From: Zea mays | Lineage: Eukaryota > Streptophyta > Magnoliopsida > Poales > Poaceae | Assembly (NCBI RefSeq): GCF_902167145.1 | Contig: NC_050096.1 | Coordinates: forward strand, 266,002,622 to 266,066,621 | DNA length: 64,000 bases | Reading direction: 5' to 3' | In this document: positions 12,432 through 23,336 of the stretch, piece after piece | Numbering within the stretch: position 1 is the first letter of the stretch | Layout: each line of letters starts with the position of its first letter | The notes under the pieces: generated by a model | What the model saw: the letters and a program-made list of their open reading frames with translations, nothing else | The model's database searches: none | What the model was told of the DNA's origin: nothing | Position numbers and translations under genes: made by a program

Positions 12432-12575
12432 CTGCAGATCAGTAGCTGCATATCATATTTCACTAAAATGAACAGAACAGAATCCCACATAGTACCCATT
12501 TACCCATCTAAGCACGAAAAGTTGCACCTGAGTTGTATCAGAGATGAACATGCTAAGGCCATGTTTGTCTACCCA
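12432..12575. other. Junction between PEX6-like and lipase-like fragments
   Basis: A splice acceptor for the PEX6-like exon (CTGCAG before 12431, minus strand) marks one side. CCCAG before 12576 could be the acceptor of the lipase-like exon on the plus strand. I see no coding match or clear transposon end between them, so the fusion point of the two gene fragments must lie here. Confidence 0.5.
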
Positions 12576-12722
12576 GGGCGCTCATGTTCATGGTCCATGG
12601 CTACGACAACGACATCAGCTGGACGTTCCAGTCCACGACGGTCTTCATCGCGCGGTCCGGGTTTGCCTGCTTCGCAGCCGACCTCTCGGGCCACGTCCGC
12701 TCCCACGGCCTCTGCGCCTTCG
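12576..12722 (+). pseudogene. Monoacylglycerol lipase / caffeoylshikimate esterase-like fragment, 5' part
   Basis: The frame from 12577 reads ALMFMVHGYDNDISWTF and continues to GLCAF. It contains the HG oxyanion-hole motif and beta-strand pattern of plant alpha/beta-hydrolases that cleave monoacylglycerols or caffeoylshikimate. Reading continues at 21620 in the same frame once the Sirevirus and one TSD copy are ignored, so both pieces were one exon. HVRSHGL is unusual, since the family normally has a glycine after that histidine. The start follows a CAG acceptor-like sequence. Confidence 0.75.
12718..12722. repeat. TSD CTTCG, left copy
   Basis: CTTCG directly precedes the Sirevirus LTR start (TGAGAGCACC, 12723). 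The identical pentamer follows the element at 21615-21619. Confidence 0.95.
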
Positions 12723-13967
12723 TGAGAGCACCTAGAGGGGGGGTGAATAGGTGATCCTATAAAACTTCAAACTTATAGTCACAAAAACTTGTTAAGTGTT
12801 AGCACAGTTATTGCCTAGTGGCTAGAGAGGAGCCAAAACACAATAACCACAATAAAGCAATCACAGAGATGACACGGTGGTTATCCCGTGGTTCGGCTAA
12901 GTACAAAACTTGCCTACTCCACGTTGTGGCGTCCCAACGGACGAGAGTTGCACTCAACTCCTCTCAAGTGATCCAATGATCAACTTGAATACCACGGTGT
13001 TCTTCTTTTCTTTTCTCTTTTCCCGTTTGCGAGGAATCTCCACAACTTGGAGTCTCTCGCCCTTACAATTGAGTTTCACTAAGAAGCACGGAGTAAGGGA
13101 GGGAAGCAACACACACAAATCCACAGCAAAATGCGCACACACACGGCCAAGAATCGAGCTCAAAAGACTATCTCAAAATTCTCACTAGAACGGAGCTCGA
13201 ATCACTTAGAATGACAAACGAATGCGCAAAGACTGAGTGTGGATGATCAAGATTGCTCAAAGGTTGCTTGGTGTACTCCTCCATGCGCCTAGGGGTCCCT
13301 TTTATAGCCCCAAGGCAGCTAGGAGCCGTTGAGAACAAATCTGGAAGGCCATCCTTGCCTTCTGTCGTCGGGCGCACCGGACAGTCCGGTGCACACCGGA
13401 CACTGTCCGGTGCCCGATTTCTTTCCTTAACAGGCGCAGCCGACCGTTGCCGACCGTTGCAGATCTGCCGCACCGGACAGTCCGGTGCACACCGGACAGT
13501 TCGGTGCCTCCTTCCGACCGTTGGCCAGACCACGTGTCACGCGCAGATTCCGCGGCCGACCGTTGGCTCGGCCGACCGTTGGCTCACCGGACAGTCCGGT
13601 GCACACCGGACAGTCCGGTGAATTTTAGCCGTACGCCGTCGGCAAATTCCCGAGAGCGGCGTCTTCAGGTCGAGGCAGCCTGGCGCACCGGACACTGTCC
13701 GGTGCACCACCGGACAGTCCGGTGCCCCAGACCGAAACAGCCTGTTGGCTGTACACAGCCAACATTCTCCTTTTCTTCTTCTCTCTGTTTCTAACACTTA
13801 GACAAATATATTAGTACACAAAACCAATGTACTAAGATTTAGAAACATACCTTTACTTGTGATTTGCACTTTGTTCATTCAAGGGCATACGTTCACATTT
13901 AAACACTTGTGTTTGCACTCAATCACCAAAATACTTAGAAATGGCCCAAGGGCACATTTCCCTTTCA
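12723..13967 (-). repeat. 3' LTR of Sirevirus
   Basis: 1245 bp, from TGAGAGCACC to CCCTTTCA. Identical to the 5' LTR except two transitions. Contains a minus-strand TATA-like element (13299-13307) and eight palindromes between 13375 and 13724. Confidence 0.96.
13375..13724. promoter_or_regulatory. Palindrome cluster in Sirevirus 3' LTR
   Basis: Eight copies of CACCGGACAGTCCGGTG or its ACTGT-centred form, arranged as four close pairs separated by CGACCGTTG-type spacers. The same set occurs at 21022-21371 in the other LTR. Confidence 0.8.
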
Positions 13968-13985
13968 ATCTCCCCCTTTTTGGTG
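13968..13985 (-). other. Polypurine tract of Sirevirus
   Basis: The minus strand reads CACCAAAAAGGGGGAGAT immediately before the LTR start TGAAAGGG. Confidence 0.85.
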
Positions 13986-14753
13986 ATTTATGCCAACACA
14001 ACATAAAGCAACTAGAACAAGTGCAAAATCACTTCAAATAGAACAAATTTGAGTTTTATTCAATTTTGGCATATATGGATCATCCTTTGCCACCACTTGG
14101 TTTGTTTTTGCAAATCAAACTCAAATCTCTATCTCTAAGTCAAACACACATGTTGAGCATAAAGAGAGTCATTCCAAAAGAGATTGATCAATGATTTCAA
14201 GAACTCCCCCTTTTTCCCTTAATCACTACTTCTCCCCACAAGAAGCCAACTTTTGACAAAATAGACAATAAGAGAGTTTTGACAGAACAAAAGCTCTATT
14301 TCACTATTTTCAAAATTTCTCAAGTGGTAGCTGATCCATTTATTGCTTTGGCCTTTATTTTCTCCCCCTTTGGCATCAAGCACCAAAACGGGATCAATCT
14401 TGGCCCTTTTAACCCCATTGCCTCACCAAAATCTTCAATTAAGATCAAATAGCAATAAGAGTTCATGAGATGGACTTGGAATAAGTTATCCTCTCATCGG
14501 AGTGCAGTGGAAGTCTTTCATTGGTCCAAGTCCACCTTTCCCTTTCAATTCTCCTTCGAGACTAAATCAAGCAAACTCAACCACATAGTTAGTCTCAAAG
14601 GGTCAGGTTGTAACACATCTCCCCCTAAACATGTGCATCACCTTGCAACGGACTTGTGAGGTCCAGGGAGTGTTTGTACAACTTGAGCACCACAATAAAC
14701 AACAAAATACAGAATGAACATGATCAAAGGCATAAACACATGTATGCTACAAT
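13986..14753 (-). other. Sirevirus 3' untranslated region with extra purine tracts
   Basis: No coding sequence is recognised here. Three further purine-tract-like motifs (CTCCCCC on the plus strand) occur at 14204-14218, 14362-14375 and 14617-14629, besides the one at the LTR. Multiplied purine tracts upstream of the 3' LTR are a described Sirevirus feature. Confidence 0.7.
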
Positions 14754-14888
14754 TCAATCCAAGTTCCGTGAATCTAAGACATTTAGCTCACTACGCAGCC
14801 TGCAAAAGGTCTTCTCATCTAGAGGCTTGGTAAAGATATCGGCTAGCTGGTTCTCGGTGCTAACATGAAACACTTCGATATCTCCCTT
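14754..14888 (-). pseudogene. C-terminal tail of Sirevirus Pol after a premature stop
   Basis: The frame of the main pol ORF continues past its stop (14889-14891, TAA) for about 44 codons to a TGA at 14754-14756. It contains the conserved copia ending QLADIFTKPL. The stop looks like a single C-to-T change in a glutamine codon. Confidence 0.8.
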
Positions 14889-17800
14889 TTACTGGTGGTC
14901 TCTCAAAAAGTGATGCCGGATGTCTATGTGCTTTGTGCGGCTGTGCTCAACAGGATTTTCCGCCATGCGGATAGCACTCTCATTATCACATAGGAGTGGG
15001 ACTTTGCTCAGATTGTAGCCAAAGTCCCTGAGGGTTTGCCTCATCCAAAGTAGTTGCGCGCAACACTGTCCTGCGGCAACATACTCGGCCTCAGCGGTGG
15101 ATAGGGCAACGGAGGTTTGTTTCTTAGAGTTCCATGACACCAGGGACCTTCCTAAGAATTGGCACGTCCCCGATGTACTCTTCCTATCGACCTTACATCC
15201 AGCATAGTCGGAGTCTGAGTATCCAACCAAGTCAAAGGTAGACCCCTTTGGATACCAGAGCCCGAAACAGGGCGTAGCAACCAAATATCTAAGGATTCGC
15301 TTCACCGCCACTAAGTGACACTCCTTAGGATCGGATTGAAATCTAGCACACATGCATACGCTAAGCATAATATCCGGTCTACTTGCACATAAGTAAAGTA
15401 ATGAACCTATCATTGACCGGTATGCTTTTTGATCAACAGACTTACCTCCTTTGTTGAGGTCGGTGTGTCCGTCGGTTCCCATCGGAGTCTTTGCGGGCTT
15501 GGCGTCTTTCATCCCAAACCGCTTCAGCAGATCTTGCGTGTACTTCGTTTGAGAGATGAAGGTGCCATCCTTGAGTTGCTTCACTTGGAACCCAAGGAAG
15601 TAGTTCAACTCGCCCATCATCGACATCTCGAATTTTTGCGTCATCACCCTACTAAACTCTTCACAAGACTTTTGGTTAGTAGAACCAAATATTATGTCAT
15701 CGACATAAATTTGGCACACAAACAAATCACCATCACATGTCTTTGTAAAAAGAGTTGGATCGGCTTTCCCAACCTTAAAAGCATTAACAATTAGAAAGTC
15801 TCTAAGGCATTCATACCATGCTCTTGGGGCTTGCTTAAGTCCATAGAGTGCCTTAGAGAGCTTACACACATGGTCGGGGTATCGTTCATCCTCGAAGCCA
15901 GGGGGTTGCTCCACGTACACCTCTTCCTTGATTGGCCCGTTGAGGAAAGCGCTCTTCACATCCATTTGGTACAACCTGAAAGAGTGATGAGCGGCATATG
16001 CTAGCAAGATACGAATTGATTCTAGCCTAGCCACAGGAGCAAAAGTCTCCTCGAAATCCAAACCTGCGACTTGGGCATAACCTTTTGCCACAAGTCGAGC
16101 CTTGTTTCTCGTCACCACCCCGTGCTCGTCCTGTTTGTTGCGGAACACCCACTTGGTTCCCACAACATTTTGCTTCGGACGAGGCACCAGTGTCCAAACT
16201 TCATTCCTCTTGAAGTTGTTGAGCTCCTCCTGCATGGCCAACACCCAGTCCGGATCTAGCAAGGCCTCTTCTACCCTGAAAGGCTCAATAGAAGAGACAA
16301 AAGAGTAATGTTCACAAAAATTAACTAATCGAGATCGAGTAGTTACTCCCTTGCTAATGTCACCCAAAATTTGGTCGACGGGATGATCCCTTTGAATCAC
16401 CGCTCGAACTTGGGTTGGAGGTGCCGGTTGCGCTTCTTCCTCCATCACATGATCATCTTGTGCTCCCCCTTGATCACACGCCTCCTGTTGATGAACCTGT
16501 TCATCGTCTTGAGTTGGGGGATGCACCATAGTTGAGGAAGAAGGTTGATCTTGCTCCAAGTGTTCCTGTGGTCGCACATCACCAATCGCCATGTTGCGCA
16601 TAGCAGCCGTTGGAACATCTTCTTCATCTACATCATCAAGATCAACAACTTGCTCTCTTGGAGAGCCATTAGTCTCATCAAATACAACGTCGCTAGAGAC
16701 TTCAACCAAACCCGATGATTTGTTGAAAACTCTATACGCCTTTGTATTTGAGTCATAACCTAATAAAAACCCTTCTACTGCTTTGGGAGCAAACTTAGAA
16801 TTTCTACCTTTCTTCACTAGAATGTAGCACTTGCTCCCAAATACACGAAAGTAAGATACGTTGGGTTTGTTACCGGTTAGCAGCTCATACGACGTCTTCT
16901 TGAGGAGACGATGAAGGTAGACCCTGTTGATGGCGTGGCAAGCCGTGTTCACGGCTTCCGTCCAAAAGCACTCGGGGGTCTTGAACTCTCCTAGCATCGT
17001 CCTCGCCATGTCGATGAGCGTCCTGTTCTTCCTCTCTACCACACCATTTTGCTGTGGTGTGTAGGGAGCGGAGAACTCGTGCTTGATCCCTTCCTCTTCA
17101 AGGAACTCCTCCACTTGAAGGTTCTTGAACTCGGACCCGTTGTCGCTCCTTATCTTCTTCACCTTGAGCTCAAACTCATTTTGAGCTCTCCTGAGGAAGC
17201 GCTTGAGGGTCCCTTGGGTTTCAGACTTATCCTGCAAAAAGAACACCCAAGTGAAGCGAGAAAAATCATCTACAATAACTAGACCATACTTACTCCCTCC
17301 TATGCTCAGATAGGCGACGGGTCCGAAGAGGTCCATATGCAGCAGCTCCAGGGGTCTTGAAGTGGTCATCACATTCTTGCTGTGATGTGCTCCTCCCACT
17401 TGTTTACCTGCTTGACAAGTTGCACAAGGTCTATCTTTTTCGAATTGAACGTTAGTCAAACCTATCACGTGTTCTCCCTTTAGAAGCTTGTGAAGGTTCT
17501 TCATCCCCACATGTGCTAAGCGGCGATGCCACAGCCAGCCCATGCTAGTCTTAGCTATTAAGCATGCATCTAGGCCGGCTTCTTCTTTTGCAAAATCAAC
17601 TAAGTAAAGTTTGCCGTCTAATACACCCTTAAAAGCTAGTGAACTATCACTTCTTCTAAAGACAGACACATCTACATTTGTAAATAGGCAGTTATACCCC
17701 ATGTTGCATAATTGACTAACAGATAGCAAATTATAACCAAGAGACTCTACTAAAAACACATTAGATATAGAGTGCTCATTAGAAATTGCAATTTTACCTA

Positions 17801-17960
17801 AACCTTTTACCTTGCCTTGATTCCCATCACCGAATATAATTGAATCTTGGGAATCTTTATTTTTGACGTAGGAGGTGAACATTTTCTTCTCCCCCGTCAT
17901 ATGGTTTGTGCATCCGCTATCGATAATCCAGCTTGAACCCCCGGATGCATAAACCTGCAA
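14889..17960 (-). CDS. Sirevirus Pol: protease, integrase, reverse transcriptase, RNase H
   Basis: Visible in order: aspartic protease with [11 protein letters not shown] (about residue 15); integrase with an H-H-C-C zinc site (about 145-190) and a D-D-E triad in [15 protein letters not shown] and NGVVERKN (about 210, 274, 308); reverse transcriptase with [11 protein letters not shown] and YVDD (about 754); RNase H with SDSDYAG, AEAEY and CDNESA. The order PR-IN-RT-RH defines Ty1/copia. The frame is +1 relative to gag, with only a few bases separating the gag stop from the first methionine shown here. Pol may therefore be expressed by frameshifting or from an upstream frame; the listed start is nominal. 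It ends at a TAA about 44 codons before the usual C-terminus. Confidence 0.92.
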   Translation of the reverse strand: MQVYASGGSSWIIDSGCTNHMTGEKKMFTSYVKNKDSQDSIIFGDGNQGKVKGLGKIAISNEHSISNVFLVESLGYNLLSVSQLCNMGYNCLFTNVDVSVFRRSDSSLAFKGVLDGKLYLVDFAKEEAGLDACLIAKTSMGWLWHRRLAHVGMKNLHKLLKGEHVIGLTNVQFEKDRPCATCQAGKQVGGAHHSKNVMTTSRPLELLHMDLFGPVAYLSIGGSKYGLVIVDDFSRFTWVFFLQDKSETQGTLKRFLRRAQNEFELKVKKIRSDNGSEFKNLQVEEFLEEEGIKHEFSAPYTPQQNGVVERKNRTLIDMARTMLGEFKTPECFWTEAVNTACHAINRVYLHRLLKKTSYELLTGNKPNVSYFRVFGSKCYILVKKGRNSKFAPKAVEGFLLGYDSNTKAYRVFNKSSGLVEVSSDVVFDETNGSPREQVVDLDDVDEEDVPTAAMRNMAIGDVRPQEHLEQDQPSSSTMVHPPTQDDEQVHQQEACDQGGAQDDHVMEEEAQPAPPTQVRAVIQRDHPVDQILGDISKGVTTRSRLVNFCEHYSFVSSIEPFRVEEALLDPDWVLAMQEELNNFKRNEVWTLVPRPKQNVVGTKWVFRNKQDEHGVVTRNKARLVAKGYAQVAGLDFEETFAPVARLESIRILLAYAAHHSFRLYQMDVKSAFLNGPIKEEVYVEQPPGFEDERYPDHVCKLSKALYGLKQAPRAWYECLRDFLIVNAFKVGKADPTLFTKTCDGDLFVCQIYVDDIIFGSTNQKSCEEFSRVMTQKFEMSMMGELNYFLGFQVKQLKDGTFISQTKYTQDLLKRFGMKDAKPAKTPMGTDGHTDLNKGGKSVDQKAYRSMIGSLLYLCASRPDIMLSVCMCARFQSDPKECHLVAVKRILRYLVATPCFGLWYPKGSTFDLVGYSDSDYAGCKVDRKSTSGTCQFLGRSLVSWNSKKQTSVALSTAEAEYVAAGQCCAQLLWMRQTLRDFGYNLSKVPLLCDNESAIRMAENPVEHSRTKHIDIRHHFLRDHQ

Positions 17961-17967
17961 GGCAAAT

Positions 17968-20319
17968 TTAGGCTTGGGTCTTAGGTACCCAACTCATGTT
18001 GGGTCCTACAAGGTTAGCACATATATCCTTAGGGACCCAAATGCAAGTTTTATCTCCCTTGCATCTTGCCCCTAACTTCCTAGCAATTACCTTTTTACCC
18101 TTTCTACAAATAGCAAAGGGAGCATTGCAAGCATAATAAATGGTGGAAGGTTTGTTCACAACTTTTCTAGGAACATGAGCAACAACATTTCTCCTAGTAA
18201 CATTTCTATCGTACACATATGAAGAACTAGGAGCAAACATGGCATGAGAATCATAAACATATGAATCAAAATCATTACAAGCATTTCTAGCATGTCTCCT
18301 ATCATGGTACATAAAGGCATGGTTCCTTTTTGCACTACTAGCCATAGGGGCCTTCCCTTTCTCCTTGGCGGGAATGGGAGCCTTATGGCTTGTTAAGTTC
18401 TTGGCTTCCCTCTTGAAGCCAAGCCCATCCTTAATTGAGGGGTGTCTACCAACCGTGTAGGCATCCCTAGCAAATTTTAGTTTTTCAAAATCACTTTTGC
18501 TAGTCTTAAGTTGAGCATTAAGACTAGCCACTTCATCATTTAGTTTTAAAATTGAAACTAAGTGTTCACTACAAGCATTAACATCAAAATCCTTACACCT
18601 AGTGCAAATTGTAATATTTTCAACACAAGAGTTACTTGCTACTTCTAGTTTAGCAGTTAAAACATTAATTTCACCTTTTAAAGAAGAAATGGTTTCATTA
18701 CAAGTAGAAAGTTCACAAGAAAGTATTCCATTTCTTTTAACTTCTAGAGCAAGTGAATTTTGTGCACTAACAAATTTATCATGTTCTTCATATAAAAGGT
18801 CTTCCTGTTTCTCTAAGATTCTATCCTTTTCATTTAAGGCATCAATCAACTCATTAATCTTAGCTATCTTAGTTCTATCCAATCCCTTGAATAAACTAGA
18901 GTAATCAATTTCATCCTCACTAGATTCATCATCACTAGAAGAATCATAAGTATTAGCATTACGAGTGATTACCTTCTTTTCCCTTGCCATGAGGCAAGTG
19001 TGATGCTCGTTTGGGAAGAGGGCCGATTTGTTGAAGGCAGTGGCGGCGAGTCCCTCATTGTCGGAGTCGGAGGAGGAGCAATCTGAATCCCACTCCTTGC
19101 CTAGATGCGCCTCGCCCTTGGCCTTCTTGTAATTCTTCTTCTTTTCCCTCTTGTTTCCCTGTTCCTGATCACTATCGTTATCGGGGCAGTTAGCGATAAA
19201 ATGACCAATCTTACCGCACTTGAAGCATGAGCGTTTCCCCTTTGTCTTGTTCTTGCTTGGCTGCCCCTTGTGACCCTTCAGCACCGTCTTGAATCTCTTG
19301 ATGATGAGAGCCATCTCTTCATCATTGAGCCCGGCCGCCTCAACTTGCGCCACCTTGCTAGGTAGCGACTCCTTGTTCCTTGTTGCCTTTAGAGCAATGG
19401 GTTGAGGCTCGTGGAGTGGACCGTTCAGCGCGTCGTCGACGTATCTTGCCTCCTTGATCATCATCCGCCCGCTCACGAATTTTCCAAGTACTTCCTCGGG
19501 CGTCATCATCGTGTACCTGGGATTCTCACGAATATTGTTCACGAGATGAGGATCAAGAACGGTAAAGGACCTGAGCATTAGGCGGACGACGTCGTGATCC
19601 GTCCAACGCGTGCTTCCGTAGCTCCTTATTTTGTTGATAAGGGACTTGAGCCGGTTGTAAGTTTGAGTTGGCTCTTCTCCCCTTATCATGGCGAATCGTC
19701 CAAGCTCGCCCTCCACCAACTCCATCTTGGTGAGCATGGTGATGTCGTTCCCCTCGTGAGAGATCTTGAGGGTGTCCCATATCTGCTTGGCATTGTCCAA
19801 GCCGCTCACCTTATTGTACTCTTCCCTGCACAAAGATGCTAAGAGAACAGTAGTAGCTTGTGCATTTCTATGAATTTGTTCATTTATAAGCATAGGGCTA
19901 TCCGAGCTATCAAATTTCATTCCATTCTCTACTATCTCCCATATGCTTGGATGGAGAGAGAATAAGTGACTACGCATTTTGTGACTCCAAAATCCGTAGT
20001 CCTCCCCATCAAAGTGTGGAGGTTTGCCAAGAGGAATGGAAAGCAAATGCGAATTCAAACTATGTGGAATACGCGAATAATCAAATGAGAAGTTCGAATT
20101 GACCGTCTTCCTGTAGTCGTTGTCGTCGTCCTTTTGGGAAGAAGAGGACTCATCGCTGTCGTAGTAGACGATCTCCTTGATGCGTCTTGTCTTCTTCTTC
20201 TTCCCATCTTTTCGCTTGTGGCCCGAGCCCGAGTTGTTGGACTTGTCATCCCTTGGCTCATTGACGAAGGACTCCTTCTCCTTGTCGTTGATCACAATTC
20301 CCTTCCCCTTAGGATCCAT
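17968..20319 (-). CDS. Sirevirus Gag with CCHC knuckle and long coiled coil
   Basis: A 783-residue Gag starting [13 protein letters not shown], 50 bp inside the 5' LTR. It has a lysine-rich leader, the copia gag core with [20 protein letters not shown] (about 95-300), a classical zinc knuckle [14 protein letters not shown] (about 365), an acidic serine stretch, and a heptad-rich coiled coil (about 480-640). It is much longer than Gag of simple copia elements. Extended coiled-coil Gags are typical of Sireviruses, and Gags of this lineage have been reported to bind dynein light chain 8-like proteins. No internal stop is visible. Confidence 0.92.
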   Translation of the reverse strand: MDPKGKGIVINDKEKESFVNEPRDDKSNNSGSGHKRKDGKKKKTRRIKEIVYYDSDESSSSQKDDDNDYRKTVNSNFSFDYSRIPHSLNSHLLSIPLGKPPHFDGEDYGFWSHKMRSHLFSLHPSIWEIVENGMKFDSSDSPMLINEQIHRNAQATTVLLASLCREEYNKVSGLDNAKQIWDTLKISHEGNDITMLTKMELVEGELGRFAMIRGEEPTQTYNRLKSLINKIRSYGSTRWTDHDVVRLMLRSFTVLDPHLVNNIRENPRYTMMTPEEVLGKFVSGRMMIKEARYVDDALNGPLHEPQPIALKATRNKESLPSKVAQVEAAGLNDEEMALIIKRFKTVLKGHKGQPSKNKTKGKRSCFKCGKIGHFIANCPDNDSDQEQGNKREKKKNYKKAKGEAHLGKEWDSDCSSSDSDNEGLAATAFNKSALFPNEHHTCLMAREKKVITRNANTYDSSSDDESSEDEIDYSSLFKGLDRTKIAKINELIDALNEKDRILEKQEDLLYEEHDKFVSAQNSLALEVKRNGILSCELSTCNETISSLKGEINVLTAKLEVASNSCVENITICTRCKDFDVNACSEHLVSILKLNDEVASLNAQLKTSKSDFEKLKFARDAYTVGRHPSIKDGLGFKREAKNLTSHKAPIPAKEKGKAPMASSAKRNHAFMYHDRRHARNACNDFDSYVYDSHAMFAPSSSYVYDRNVTRRNVVAHVPRKVVNKPSTIYYACNAPFAICRKGKKVIARKLGARCKGDKTCIWVPKDICANLVGPNMSWVPKTQA

Positions 20320-20356
20320 CTCTTCGGGCGGTTAGTCCCTTTCTTGAAGAGAACGC

Positions 20357-20367
20357 CTCTGATACCA
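20357..20367 (-). other. Primer-binding site of Sirevirus
   Basis: The minus strand reads TGGTATCAGAG, an initiator tRNA-Met complement, two bases inside the LTR edge at 20370. Confidence 0.87.
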
Positions 20368-20369
20368 AT

Positions 20370-21614
20370 TGAGAGCACCTAGAGGGGGGGTGAATAGGTG
20401 ATCCTGTAAAACTTCAAACTTATAGTCACAAAAACTTGTTAAGTGTTAGCACAGTTATTGCCTAGTGGCTAGAGAGGAGCCAAAACACAATAACCACAAT
20501 AAAGCAATCACAGAGATGACACGGTGGTTATCCCGTGGTTCGGCTAAGTACAAAACTTGCCTACTCCACGTTGTGGCGTCCCAACGGACGAGAGTTGCAC
20601 TCAACTCCTCTCAAGTGATCCAATGATCAACTTGAATACCACGGTGTTCTTCTTTTCTTTTCTCTTTTCCCGTTTGCGAGGAATCTCCACAACTTGGAGT
20701 CTCTCGCCCTTACAATTGAGTTTCACTAAGAAGCACGGAGTAAGGGAGGGAAGCAACACACACAAATCCACAGCAAAATGCGCACACACACGGCCAAGAA
20801 TCGAGCTCAAAAGACTATCTCAAAATTCTCACTAGAACGGAGCTCGAATCACTTAGAATGACAAACGAATGCGCAAAGACTGAGTGTGGATGATCAAGAT
20901 TGCTCAAAGGTTGCTTGGTGTACTCCTCCATGCGCCTAGGGGTCCCTTTTATAGCCCCAAGGCAGCTAGGAGCCGTTGAGAACAAATCTGGAAGGCCATC
21001 CTTGCCTTCTGTCGTCGGGCGCACCGGACAGTCCGGTGCACACCGGACACTGTCCGGTGCCCGATTTCTTTCCTTAACAGGCGCAGCCGACCGTTGCCGA
21101 CCGTTGCAGATCTGCCGCACCGGACAGTCCGGTGCACACCGGACAGTCCGGTGCCTCCTTCCGACCGTTGGCCAGACCACGTGTCACGCGCAGATTCCGC
21201 GGCCGACCGTTGGCTCGGCCGACCGTTGGCTCACCGGACAGTCCGGTGCACACCGGACAGTCCGGTGAATTTTAGCCGTACGCCGTCGGCAAATTCCCGA
21301 GAGCGGCGTCTTCAGGTCGAGGCAGCCTGGCGCACCGGACACTGTCCGGTGCACCACCGGACAGTCCGGTGCCCCAGACCGAAACAGCCTGTTGGCTGTA
21401 CACAGCCAACATTCTCCTTTTCTTCTTCTCTCTGTTTCTAACACTTAGACAAATATATTAGTACACAAAACCAATGTACTAAGATTTAGAAACATACCTT
21501 TACTTGTGATTTGCACTTTGTTCATTCAAGGGCATACGTTCACATTTAAACACTTGTGTTTGCACTCAATCACCAAAATACTTAGAAATGGCCCAAGGGC
21601 ACATTTCCCTTTCA
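20370..21614 (-). repeat. 5' LTR of Sirevirus
   Basis: 1245 bp. Being upstream of gag on the minus strand, it would supply the promoter. It carries the palindrome cluster at 21022-21371. Confidence 0.96.
20946..20954 (-). promoter_or_regulatory. TATA box of Sirevirus 5' LTR
   Basis: CTATAAAAG on the minus strand, in the 5' LTR about 585 bp upstream of the primer site. The palindromes lie just upstream of it, as expected for promoter-proximal elements. Confidence 0.6.
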
Positions 21615-21619
21615 CTTCG
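21615..21619. repeat. TSD CTTCG, right copy
   Basis: Perfect match to 12718-12722, flanking the complete Sirevirus. Confidence 0.95.
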
Positions 21620-21864
21620 TGCCCGACCTCGACGCCGTCGTCGCTGACCTCCTCGCCTTCTTCCGCGCTGTCAGGGCGAGGGAGGAGCACACGGGCCTGC
21701 CCTGCTTCCTGTTCGGGGAGTCCATGGGCGAGGCCATCTGCCTGCTCATCCACCTCCGCACACGGCTGGAGGAGTGGGCGGGGGCGGTCCTCGTCGCTCC
21801 CATGTGCAGGATCTCCGACCGGATCCGCTCGTCGTGGCCGCTGCCGAAGATTCTCACCTTCGTC
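21620..21864 (+). pseudogene. Lipase/esterase-like fragment, 3' part
   Basis: Continues the frame broken at 12722: PDLDAVVADLLAFFRAV, then FLFGESMGEAICLLIHL, ending LPKILTFV. GESMG is the nucleophile elbow with the catalytic serine. The next residue is glutamate where plant relatives usually have glycine. Similarity to the family stops at about 21864. The catalytic Asp and His, which lie further downstream, are missing. With the 12576 piece it covers about 130 codons of an enzyme normally over 300 residues long, so it is a non-functional fragment. Confidence 0.77.
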
Positions 21865-22298
21865 CTACATGCTCCTACATGCAGACCTCGGATAGCCCGA
21901 TCCGATCCGCTGCGTTTGGGGCGGCGAGGAAGCAGGTGGGGCTTCTAGGGTTTGGGTGTCAGGCGTCTCAAGGGGTAGAGAGAGCGCCTGTCATGGCGGC
22001 GATTCTGGAGGGCATGCGCAGGGTGGAGCGGGGGCGTGGTCGAGCGGGGCATGCGGAACCTTCCATCCGCGACCCAGGCAGAACCGTGCACTAGGTGAAC
22101 TGTGAACGACTACACTCTGCTCTTAAGAATAGTAGAGATTGAAATTTGAATGCAAGTGGCAAGATGTGACACACAAGCTAGCCGACGGACTCTCGATTCA
22201 CATGCACGGAATGTCGTTCGCAAATTCTAGAACCATACTTGATCCGATTACAAGTGTCACACCATTCTTTTTTTGCCTTTTTTCCTCAGCAAGACATC
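21865..22298. other. Unassigned sequence
   Basis: GC-rich up to about 22090, then AT-rich. No coding match, repeat or transposon end is recognised. A small duplication (CCTACATGCT and CCTACATGCA) sits at 21864-21885, exactly where lipase similarity ends. Confidence 0.4.
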
Positions 22299-22301
22299 TA
22301 A

Positions 22302-22642
22302 GGTCCCATTTGGTTTGAGCGACTAAATATTAGTCCCTCTATTTTAGTCTGATTTAGTCCCTAAATTGTTAAACGGTGTGACTAAAACTGGAACTAAAAT
22401 ATTTTAGTCTCTAGTCCCTCAAGGAGTGACTAAAAGAGACTAATAAATCATATAAATTTTACTTTTTGCCCTCCTTTATTTCAGTTGCATTAATGGTGGG
22501 AGAATGCTAAGTGATATTTTAGTCCTCTTATGATTCATTTAATTTATTTTGAATAGTTTTATTCCTTAGAACCAAACATGCAACAACTAAACTAGTCTTC
22601 TAACTTAACTTTAGTTCATAGACAAAAAAAACAAACGGGGCC
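22302..22642. mobile_element. Tourist-type (PIF/Harbinger) MITE with TAA TSD
   Basis: A 341-bp AT-rich element with imperfect terminal inverted repeats, GGTCCCATTTGGTTTG at the left against GGCCCCGTTTGTTTTT read inward from the right. TAA flanks both sides (22299-22301, 22643-22645). Internal TTAGTCCCT-type motifs are typical of grass Tourist elements. No coding capacity. Confidence 0.82.
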
Positions 22643-22645
22643 TAA

Positions 22646-23336
22646 CAAACCGAAGAATCCCAGCTCACAGGTACGTGAGAGATCGACAAAGAACCTTATT
22701 CATTTCCCATTCTAGTCCACATGCATTGGCAGAGAATGATATTCTGCAAAGGGACCATGAATTTGTTCGAGCACGAGATTTTCACTCATCGGCTCATCGC
22801 AACACTGGGCATATCCGCATATGGAGTGGCGGAGGCAGGAATTTGTTGAATAAATGTAGACCAAATAAGTAGTACGAAATCTATAAATATAATACTCAAT
22901 ATACTGTCGATGAGTTGCTATTGTGAGGCAAATTTATCTTCCAACTTTTTTATGTCTAAAAAACGCTTCAAAATCTTTTAATCTTCAATGTTTGCAACAT
23001 ATCCCACTTAATACATAACATACTATTATTCATCCACTAATTACCTATTTTATTTTATTTTTTCTTTCAGTCTTGAATCTTGATGATTTTTATAGGAGAG
23101 GAAGCTAAAAGTACAAGACAATGTCACAACGACAGCCCATAGGTGACCAACAGTGGCCAGCGATGAAGGTCTTAGGGCAAGCGGCTAGTACATTGCGACC
23201 GACTGCTTTGGTGGCTGGGCGTGGGCTCCTGCCGATCGTGGCCGCACTATGAATGAAATAGAAGGCAGAAGCTATATAGACAATAACAAAGAGTGTGGGT
23301 CAAACATCAGGTAGCTAGGGTTGAGTTTGAGACTAA
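22646..23336. other. Unassigned AT-rich sequence
   Basis: No credible coding region. 22820-23090 is very AT-rich and may be an old transposon remnant, but I find no clear ends. Confidence 0.35.

Larger units (their letters stand above)
12723..21614 (-). mobile_element. Complete, very young Sirevirus (Ji/Opie group), 8892 bp
   Basis: Two 1245-bp LTRs (12723-13967, 20370-21614) flank gag and pol on the minus strand, with a perfect 5-bp TSD (CTTCG). Primer site, purine tract, gag with zinc knuckle, and pol in PR-IN-RT-RNaseH order are all present. The LTRs differ at only two positions that I can see (near 12761 and 13498). At 1.3e-8 per site per year this suggests an insertion within about the last 60,000 years. 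The element lies inside the lipase-like fragment. One premature stop near the pol C-terminus is the only clear coding defect. Confidence 0.96.

Noticed and set aside
13253..13797. Several 60-120 codon ORFs on both strands, repeated at 20900-21444
   Set aside because: They arise from the LTR palindromes, which give similar peptides on both strands, and are duplicated because they lie in both LTRs.
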